This document shows positions 57,003-64,000 of a DNA stretch of 64,000 bases, one piece after another. Every line of letters starts with the position of its first letter. The first letter of the stretch is position 1. Origin of the DNA: Copromyces sp. CBS 386.78 (taxonomy: Eukaryota; Ascomycota; Sordariomycetes; Sordariales; Sordariaceae); the NCBI GenBank assembly GCA_030685235.1, contig MU839118.1, positions 248,001-312,000 on the forward strand. Reading direction: 5' to 3'. The position numbers were made by a program, and so were the translations under genes. A model generated the notes under the pieces. It was not told the DNA's origin. It did no database searches and saw only the letters and a list, made by a program, of their open reading frames with translations.

Positions 57003-57836
57003 TTCAAGGTGTAGGTCGGGGTTTTCATGGTAGTGGCCGGTAACTGATGTTGTGGTTCGAGTGGTTTTCATGAACTGTTTGGTTCATCGCTCTTTGCAAG
57101 TTGAGGTTCATATAGAGGTCACTCAACAATAACAACAGACATTGTTTTTCCTTCTACCTGCAGAGTCTCGTGATCAGGCTTCATTGGGCGGGGAGATAGA
57201 GGGCTCGTACACTCGAGTTGGAATCTATGCTGGAAGCAATGACCTCTCCTTCTGCCTCCTCCCTAAGGGCATGAAGAAGTATAAATGGTGACCAAGGCAG
57301 GTGGGTGATGGCTGATTCCACGACTGGTAAGGATCGAGACTGCGGCAGGTTGTGCATTTTTTACATGCTGTAATTTGGAGCGAATGGGCTTCTCCCGGCA
57401 CGAGTGGAAGAAAGAGAGGATGCTCGCGGCTTGGGCGACGGGATCATGATAGTCTCCACTGTGATGGAGATGTGGAGTAAGCCGGGAGTGAGCCGGGCTG
57501 GGGGCCGGAGTTAGGCCGGAAAGATGGAGCATATCAACGGCCCATCGCCCTGCCCCACCTTCTTCTACCCCGCCAATTAACAGTCGGCGCTCACGGTCAC
57601 GGTCGCGTCCAGCGGCGAGAGCGGTTCTAGTGACGGTAGTCCCCTAACAAAGCTGAAGCCGACGCCTGCCCGCAACTCTCGCCGCAAGTAGCCATTTTAC
57701 GACTGTTGACATAGCCAAGGTGTGTGTATCATCCATCGTCGCCGGAACTAGCTCTTACAGTCGTTGACCGTGAAAGCTTACAGCATCTACTTAGCGATCG
57801 AATCTCCCTCGACCGAACACACAAAACATCCTCAAA
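57003..57836. other. Spacer upstream of thioredoxin gene
   Basis: Holds the 3' flank of the SnoaL-like gene and the promoter/leader of the thioredoxin gene. No coding frame with support, no RNA gene and no distinct repeat were seen. Confidence 0.55.
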
Positions 57837-58220
57837 ATGTCGGACGGCGTCAAGCACATCAACTCGGCCCAGGAGTTTGCGACTCTCCTCAGCACGACCC
57901 AATACGTGGTCGCTGACTTCTACGCCGACTGGTGCGGGCCTTGCAAGGCCATTGCGCCCATGTATGCCCAGTTTGCGAAGACCTTCTCCATCCCCAACTT
58001 CCTCGCCTTTGCCAAGATCAACGTCGACAGCGTCCAGCAGGTCGCCCAGCACTACCGTGTCTCCGCCATGCCCACCTTCCTCTTCTTCAAGGACGGCAAG
58101 CAGGTCGCCGTCAACGGTTCCATCATGATCCAGGGCGCCGATGTCAACAGCTTGAGGGCCGCTGCCGAGAAGATGGGCCGTCTGGCCAAGGAGAAGGCTG
58201 CTGCCGCCGGCTCGTCGTGA
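57837..58220 (+). CDS. Thioredoxin
   Basis: A single exon encodes 127 residues. The active site WCGPC is at 32-36 inside VVADFYADWCGPCK, the cis-proline is P79 in SAMPTFLFF, and the terminal strands carry the usual G (QVAVNGS). It would reduce protein disulfides, itself recharged by thioredoxin reductase. At 127 residues it is about 20 longer than canonical cytosolic thioredoxins; the extra length is an Ala/Lys-rich tail (RLAKEKAAAAGSS). No targeting peptide is apparent, so the cytosol is likely. The start ATG 57837 follows CAAA, a good fungal context. No intron is needed, although many fungal thioredoxin genes have one or more. Confidence 0.92.
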   Translation: MSDGVKHINSAQEFATLLSTTQYVVADFYADWCGPCKAIAPMYAQFAKTFSIPNFLAFAKINVDSVQQVAQHYRVSAMPTFLFFKDGKQVAVNGSIMIQGADVNSLRAAAEKMGRLAKEKAAAAGSS

Positions 58221-58659
58221 GGACCGGAAAGGGAAGAAAACAAAATAAGAGAGACCAGAAGCATACAAAAGATACCCAGTTGTTGATCAAGTGTACGTAT
58301 AGCATGGACATTGCGCCCTGACTTTTCGGCGGGCTTCGAGATCAGCCGTTGCTGAGCGAACTGAATGGAAAATCTGTCAGCTGTCAGGGTCAGGTTATGA
58401 TGTCATGGGATCTCCGGGCGTCAACCGACCGTTCTCGGGGACGGTCAGTACGGTCTGATAAATCCCTACTTTTAAATGATTTATCACACCCTCTAGTCAA
58501 AATGTCTGCGAGTTATATAGGTACCTCCATCCTTGACTCATCGGCCCTAGCAGTCGGACATCCTGCAAGACCCTTTCTTGGCGTTTCCCTATAGTACCAG
58601 CGTACCTAGCATTCCATGTGACCCCTATCTGCCACAACACCACACTATTCAAAAGCACA
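58221..58659. other. 439-bp spacer, thioredoxin 3' flank and next promoter
   Basis: No gene, repeat or RNA signal was seen. The two flanking genes are on the same strand. Confidence 0.55.
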
Positions 58660-59002
58660 ATGTCGACATCACGTAACCGCGAGAAACCTACCAAGCACGA
58701 GTCTCGCGACACCACCTCGGAGAGCTCACCAGACCGAGGCGATAACAATGTTATCCAGCAATATCAGCAACAAGAGCTGCAACAACTGCAACAATCAGTC
58801 CAAGGAACAACAACAAACGGCAGTCGCAGTGGTGCTCCCGCCGTCAGACTCGATATGAACTTGGATATTGACGTGCAACTAAAAGCCAAGATTAAAGGAG
58901 ATATTACACTTTCTATACTGTGAGTCAAAAGCGCGTCTTTCTTTACCTGTAAATTTCGCAAGCTAACCAGTTCTGGATTGTAGGGGAGGAGACCAGAAAT
59001 GA
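58660..59002 (+). CDS. Small conserved-looking fungal protein, 92 residues
   Basis: Exon 1 is 58660-58919 and exon 2 is only 19 bp, 58984-59002; the intron (58920-58983, 64 bp) has donor GTGAGT, branch GCTAAC and acceptor TGTAG. The N-terminal half is polar, with Arg/Glu/Ser and a Gln-rich run (QQYQQQELQQLQQ). The C-terminal part, LDMNLDIDVQLKAKIKGDI followed by TLSILGGDQK, is the alternating hydrophobic pattern of a small fungal protein group whose function I do not know. Without splicing the frame stops right after SIL. It may have lain outside simple gene calls because of its size. There is no signal peptide. Confidence 0.7.
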
Positions 59003-59382
59003 CCTTAACATTGACTTCAAAGATAATGCTTTAATCTTTTAACCCTCACATAGTCATGTTTCTAGTTTTACTACATGTTTCTTCTTGCGTTGCAGCATCA
59101 AGTGTTGTCATCACAGTCAACTACCAGGTGATACATCCATCAGCAAACACGTGCGGCACCGCAAGCCCGTGAGCAGGCAGCTACCATCACGTTCATCCCA
59201 CCACTTCTGACAAGAGGCCTCTTCTCAAAGACCAACCATTTCTTACAAAACGTAGAGGCAGACCGATTCGCCATGTCCTTTGCTCTTTCGGCGAATATCC
59301 GCTCGTTTTCGAATATTTCCGAGTCTATACTCAACAAGATACAACTCAATCATTACTAGTTCGCATCAACATCATCTCCAAC
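59003..59382. other. 380-bp spacer
   Basis: 3' flank of the 92-residue gene and 5' flank of the next one. Nothing else was seen. Confidence 0.55.
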
Positions 59383-60534
59383 ATGCCAGGCACTCGCTCG
59401 CACAGATCCAGGGGTAAACCGTCATTCCTTAAGCGATCGTCAACAAAAGGCAGCAGCAAAAATGAAACTCCTGAAATCATCCAACAACTTGCCCGTGCTG
59501 CCTTGGTCTACTCTCTCAAGCGTCTGACCAGACAAGACTCGGCCGAGAAAGCCAGCACATCACGGCAACAACCTCGGTCAAGATCCGCCCACGGAGACAA
59601 ACAGCCCAACGAGCGCGACCGTGGTACAACAATCAAAGCGCGAGACAGCAGCAGAGCGAGTCACCGCAGCGACCGAGACCGAGACCGAGACCGGGACGGC
59701 ACCCGCGACGGCAACGACCTCCACGACGTAATGGGTCAGCTAGCCGTTGGCATCCTCGGCTTTGGCATCCGCCACTTTCTCCATCAGCGCAAGAAGAAGG
59801 AAAAGGAGGAGAAGAACAAGATCAAACCCCCTTTGTACTCAACCATTACAACACAAGGACCACGACCTTCAGGAGAATACCCATACACCAGCTACGCCGA
59901 CTATCTGGCTGCTACCAGCAACACCACGGGGATCGGAACCGGCACCAGATCCAGATCGCTTCCCACTGATGGCCCCGGGACAGAAGCAATAAGCCTAGCA
60001 ACAACGCTCGACTCGCTGAAGAAGGAACTGCGAACGACTTCTGAAGCACTAGCGGAGCTTGTCAATAAGACTCCGTCACATAAGAAGTGCGAGGTGCACG
60101 ACGCGTTGGCGAAGAGGGCCGAGGGAATCAGGGCATCGATAGACAATTTGGAGATGGCTGTCAATAATGTGAGGAACTTGCATCCTGAGATTGATCATGA
60201 CCGTGGCGCGGCGCATGGAGAGGTGGGAAAGGTGGGTGAAGAGGGGAAGGTGAGAAGCGGCAAGGAAGAGAAAGGAAAGGGGAAGGAAGGAGCGGATGAA
60301 AAGCGGAAAGAAGGTGAGGTTGAAAAGGAGCGAGGTAATGATGATGGTTGGGGCGAGAGAGAGGGGAGAAGGAGAGACCGGGAAAAAGTGCGTAGGCATA
60401 GGGATGATGGAAGGTGGTCTAGCAGGGATCGGGAGAGGAAGCCGAGGAGATCGGTTGAGTTTGAGGATGATTTGGATCGATATGGATATTCTGGGGGAAG
60501 TGGAAGAAGGGAGTACAGGCGACGGAGGAAATAA
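59383..60534 (+). CDS. Hypothetical highly charged protein, 383 residues
   Basis: A single exon runs from ATG 59383 (MPGTRSHRSRGKPSF) to TAA. A helix at about 31-50 (EIIQQLARAALVYSLKRL) is followed by a basic Arg/Ser/Asp region with an RDRDRDRD run. A hydrophobic stretch around 117-132 (VMGQLAVGILGFGIRHFL) could be an amphipathic or membrane-associated helix. Residues about 210-270 are helical (SLKKELRTTSEALAELV, with one Cys and IRASIDNLEMAVNNV). The last 110 residues are almost entirely Lys, Glu, Arg, Asp and Gly. The DNA at 60.23-60.42 kb is strongly purine-biased, matching the charged tail. No family was recognised and no enzymatic motif is visible. The gene converges on the transcription-factor gene; the stops are about 110 bp apart. 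Confidence 0.72.
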   Translation: MPGTRSHRSRGKPSFLKRSSTKGSSKNETPEIIQQLARAALVYSLKRLTRQDSAEKASTSRQQPRSRSAHGDKQPNERDRGTTIKARDSSRASHRSDRDRDRDRDGTRDGNDLHDVMGQLAVGILGFGIRHFLHQRKKKEKEEKNKIKPPLYSTITTQGPRPSGEYPYTSYADYLAATSNTTGIGTGTRSRSLPTDGPGTEAISLATTLDSLKKELRTTSEALAELVNKTPSHKKCEVHDALAKRAEGIRASIDNLEMAVNNVRNLHPEIDHDRGAAHGEVGKVGEEGKVRSGKEEKGKGKEGADEKRKEGEVEKERGNDDGWGEREGRRRDREKVRRHRDDGRWSSRDRERKPRRSVEFEDDLDRYGYSGGSGRREYRRRRK

Positions 60535-60646
60535 TTCGAGAGTAATGTCTTGATGTGGTCATGTCGTTGACTACATGCATTTCTTTCTTTTCCCTTGTTC
60601 ATTTGGTTTTCATTATGGTCGATGGTCCTCAGCGATATGTACCCAG

Positions 60647-62523
60647 CTATACAATCAAGCAACTATTCCCAGTCGCCTTCAACCTTTGCAACCAGTTGAT
60701 CCCATCATCACCCTGCTGCGCCGCCAAATCCTTCGACCTCCAAATATCCTGCAACATCTCGGTCGCCGTGTGCACATATCCCCATGGACACGTCCAAGGG
60801 TTCTTGGTCCAAACCGCTACCAACCGCTCCAGACACCAAGCCCGCTCATTCAAATCGTCCGTCTCTGCGCCCACAATAAAGGTCGGCCATACCGTTCCTT
60901 TCAAGTGGACATGATCTTCTGGTATGCAGGACAAGTGTCCAAGAATCTCCTGCACAAGATCCTTCGGCTCTAGCAGAGGCAACTCCAGCAATCCGGCCTC
61001 GGGAACCGACAACAAGACAAACAGACAGGCTGCCGCGCGGTGAGCTGACGCCACGCTTACCCGCGCTTCCAAGTCGTCATCTGGTGGCAGGCCGTTGATG
61101 TTGTACACCCATGTCTGCACGTCAAAGTTGCGCGCCTTGTGAAGCAACGCCGCCGCGGTAGCGATCCTCTCCACCCCTCCATCTGTTTCCAGCGTCGTGG
61201 AGCTGCCGCTGCATAGCTGGCTAGCAGACAGAATCATCTGAAGGATAGCCGGCGGTGCGCAATGGTAGCTGTATGCCTCGGCGTTCTGCAAAATGTACGG
61301 CAACACGACCCCGTCATCGAGCGTGTTATCGGACGACGAAGTGTTGCCGCTGATGGTTGCGCCGTAGATGCGATAGGTAAGGCAGTCGGCGGCAATGGCG
61401 TTGACCAAGGGGGCGATGGCCCCATCGAGGTGTGCCCTGGTGAGGTATAGGGATGAGATCAGACGCCGGGCGGCTTCAACATGGGCTTTCCAGCCTCCTC
61501 GGCCGGAGTCGATGAGATCGAGGTTGACGAGGAAGACGATGGCGGAGAGGATCATGGCCTTGTCGGTGAGGGTGTCGTCACTGATGGCGGCGCGAAGAAG
61601 GTGGAGTGCCCGGGACTTGAGCATCAAAGCATCGACTAGGGCGGTCTCCGACGGTAGACTTTGGCCTTGATACTTGTGAAGCGTGGAAAGATGCATGGCT
61701 GCCGTTGCTAGGACGACTGACTGGAGGTAGTCAAACTTGCGAACCAAAGGAATGATGGCCCGAAAGGGATTCCGTTCCTTCTGGTCAATCGAGACCAGGT
61801 CTCGACAGACAATAGTGGCGACTAAGCTATGTGAGTGTTTGATATTCATATGGAGGATTGTTTCATGAGTGAGAGAAACGTACAATGATGCATGTACCAT
61901 TTTTCCTTGGATGAGAGACCGTTGAGGAGAGGGTCTGTTAACGGGATCTTGATGAAGTTAATGGGTCTTTTGATGATTTGTGAGTTTGACTCTTGGGTAT
62001 CATCTGGTGTTTGTGGTGACAGGTCGACATGGTTACCGATCGGTGTCTCCACAGTGAAGCTGTCGATGGTTTCGGGTTCATCTAGAGTTGGAGATGAGAT
62101 GCCGGTGGTTGAGGCGGTGGTGGTAGACGTGGTATTACTAATAGCGTTATGAGGCGTATAGCTACTAATTATATCGGGAATAATTCCACGAGGGTTGCTT
62201 GGTGTCGAAGCTCGAATTGGTGTAGATGACTTGACGGTTCGTGATGTGGTGTTGAAGTTGGCCTTGTTAGTGGTCCTGGTAGTTGCGGTGGAGGTGGGTG
62301 AATTACAGGCGGCCCAGCGCAGGACGATACCGTAGCCAAGACATTCCTCGCCGTTGATGGAGCATTTGAGACAGGAAGGCAGCGACTTGTCACAGCGAAG
62401 CCGTTTCCGATGGCAGTTGTAGCATGCCTTGGTCTTGGAAGCCTTTTGCTGGCGAGGCTTCTTGGGCGGTGTTTTCTTAGCGTGGCCCTTTTGCAGGGCG
62501 AGAGTGGTTATTGCTGTCACCAT
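60647..62523 (-). CDS. Zn(II)2Cys6 transcription factor with fungal transcription factor domain
   Basis: Exon 1 is 61884-62523 and exon 2 is 60647-61821; the 62-bp intron (donor GTACGT, acceptor TTAG) joins KWYMHH to FATIVCRDLVSIDQ, giving 604 residues. The DNA-binding cluster is at 34-61: CYNCHRKRLRCDKSLPSCLK and onward, with Cys at 34, 37, 44, 51, 54 and 61 in the canonical C-x2-C-x6-C-x6-C-x2-C-x6-C spacing. The following CLGYGIVLRW is typical of the ARCA/acr-2-like subgroup. Next comes a Thr/Ser-rich linker, then an all-helical regulatory domain (from about 195) with FRAIIPLVRKFDYLQSVVLA and W-K-A-H-V-E-A-A-R-R-L-I of the Fungal_trans_2 type. The target genes cannot be told from this window. 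ATG 62523 is the only in-frame ATG before the zinc cluster with a good context. Confidence 0.87.
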
Positions 62524-63866
62524 GATTGCTGTCTTGGGAAGGTTGTTTGCTCGTCTTGCGTCAAGAGTTAGTTGCCTTCCAGGTTGTAAGACCTGTAGAG
62601 ACAAAGATAGGACTGCACGAACAGGCACTTGGCTTCTCGGCGCACGAGGTCACCCAGGTCAAGATCAGGGACTGGAGGATAGCTTTATTATTCGTGCAGC
62701 AAGCAGCCGCGGCCGAAGAGGCAGATACGGTGACTGAAGTCGGTATGGTAATGGGTAGATGGCCATAGGTGGTGATAGTGTAGTAGCGTCTTGGTGGTTG
62801 TGATATCGGGGACAGGAAGCTAGCTGGGAGAGGTTCCAGGCCCTCATTCAGAGTCATGGCACGCAGTTACGGGCTTGTGTGCACGGGCAGTTATCGATCG
62901 GGGGGCGGATGGGCTTCCCGACCAGTTCCAGTGCTTTTCCCCGCCAGTGTCCGACCTGTACCTAGTCCGGTAGAGGCAGCTGCCCGGGCCAGGACGGGGG
63001 CCACGGGACCGCGGGCTCCTAGTAACGACCTACTCCACCTTGGGTTTGGAGGGGGGCTAGTCTAAACCTGATCCGGAAGAGAAATCACAACAGGTGCATT
63101 AGCGCCATTTCTAATCCGCTTGGAGCCCCGAGATTCTTGAGCTCGTCACCGATTTCTTCACATTTCTGACGCCAACCACTCACTCTGGCAAATCTGGCGA
63201 ATCTCTTCACTTTTGGTGCATCTTATCAAGTCACCGCCTTGCGACGGCTAACAACGACATCCGCCGACTTTTCTTCAACTCTCTGCTACCCTTGTCGTCA
63301 TGGACTTTCATGACAAATGGAAACCACCCGTTCCCGCCTGTTTTCGCTTTTTTTTTCCCAGGGATCCTGAGATAGCACCATTCTCTACGCCTTTCCCATC
63401 ACCATGGGGGAGACCAAAGAGGATGCCAAGCTGTACTTGCTGCAGTGTTAATCCACCTGGTTGGTGATATGGACCCTTTTATTTTCCGACTATTCTTCTA
63501 GAACGATGATGACTGCGACAAAGCGGTAGCAGGTGTCGTCTTGCATGCATTCCGCCCGGGCTTTGGCAAGTACCCGGCTAACACTTGGACCGGGACACCT
63601 TTGCCCTATGATCACCAAATTTGGAGCCGAGTGGAGACGCTCCTCCTCTGCGGTCTGTTAGCGGAAGACAAGTTTTGCTTTCCATCGCCACCTCCAGCAG
63701 TTACTTTGTCTCCCTACACCTTCATGTGTGTACGTTAGCACAGTTCCATCATATAGAAAAAGAAGGTCAACACCCATCCTTTGTCATGTTCTCATCGCTG
63801 TTCATCTGCAATATCGTTACCATTCTCGACAGTGTCACGCCCTGAAGCCGTGGACTCTGCTGCAAG
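62524..63866. other. Divergent spacer between transcription factor and right-edge gene
   Basis: About 1.3 kb that should hold two divergent promoters. It includes C/T-rich stretches, for example 63.34-63.36 kb with a T tract. No frame with support and no RNA gene were seen. Confidence 0.5.
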
Positions 63867-64000
63867 ATGGGCCAGCAAACACAAGAACAACAAGCTCAGC
63901 AACCTCAACAGCAACATCCAGACTTGTCCAAGTGTGAAAGTCCTTCGCATGTACAGCAAGACGTCCAAGATGACGCTATCACCGAGTTCGATCTCGACCG
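63867..64000 (+). CDS. N-terminus of an unidentified Gln-rich protein, cut by window edge
   Basis: ATG 63867 opens a frame that stays open to the window end: 44 codons, beginning MGQQTQEQQAQQPQQQHP, followed by a more mixed, acidic segment (DDAITEFDLD). The poly-Gln start, purine-rich context (AAG before ATG) and clean frame suggest a real gene, but only the beginning is visible and no family can be named. Confidence 0.5.
   Translation, partial: MGQQTQEQQAQQPQQQHPDLSKCESPSHVQQDVQDDAITEFDLD

Noticed and set aside
1..64000. CRISPR array, prophage or insertion sequence
   Set aside because: The window is fungal nuclear DNA with introns; no regularly spaced repeats or bacterial-type genes were seen.

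Overview
The window looks like chromosomal DNA of a filamentous ascomycete, most likely Neurospora or a close Sordariaceae relative. Four things point there: short introns of about 60-90 bp with GTRNGT donors and CTRAC-like branch sites, long spacers with Gln-coding and other microsatellites, a fungus-specific gene set, and a roughly 2.9-kb AT-rich island that has almost no CpA or TpG. That depletion is the hallmark of repeat-induced point mutation (RIP). The genus is inference; no species marker was identified.

Layout. Positions 1-181 hold the 3' end of a mitochondrial small-subunit ribosomal protein gene (bS6m/Mrp17) on +. From 1.8 to 25.6 kb five genes all lie on -: a DUF3716-type Cys-cluster protein, the chitin synthase export chaperone Chs7, an arrestin-fold trafficking adaptor, a five-exon fungal protein kinase of the HFD type, and a 1177-residue coiled-coil protein with SxIP motifs. 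A 9.6-kb gene-poor spacer follows. A poly-Q, Pho85-type (Clg1-like) cyclin lies on - at 35.2-37.5 kb. A second gene-poor stretch of nearly 16 kb runs to 53.4 kb and contains the RIP-mutated island (about 42.0-44.85 kb), flanked by a perfect 35-bp inverted repeat. Next, on +, come a LaeA-like methyltransferase pseudogene broken at six junctions, a SnoaL-like enzyme, a thioredoxin, a 92-residue two-exon small protein and a charged 383-residue hypothetical protein. A Zn(II)2Cys6 transcription factor lies on - at 60.6-62.5 kb, and the first 44 codons of another + gene run off the right edge.

The neighbours do not form an obvious pathway or biosynthetic cluster; most are core cell-biology functions (cell wall export, endocytic adaptor, cyclin, redox). 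The methyltransferase relic, SnoaL-like enzyme and zinc-cluster regulator within 9 kb are the kinds of genes seen near secondary-metabolite loci, but no backbone enzyme is present, so no cluster is claimed. Coding models were built by reading frames, splice sites and family motifs by eye; intron positions are predictions. Spacers were read for tRNA, 5S rRNA and further coding signals, and none was found. The most unusual features are the RIP island with its unmutated inverted-repeat flanks, the methyltransferase decayed by indels rather than by RIP, and the SxIP-bearing coiled-coil protein.
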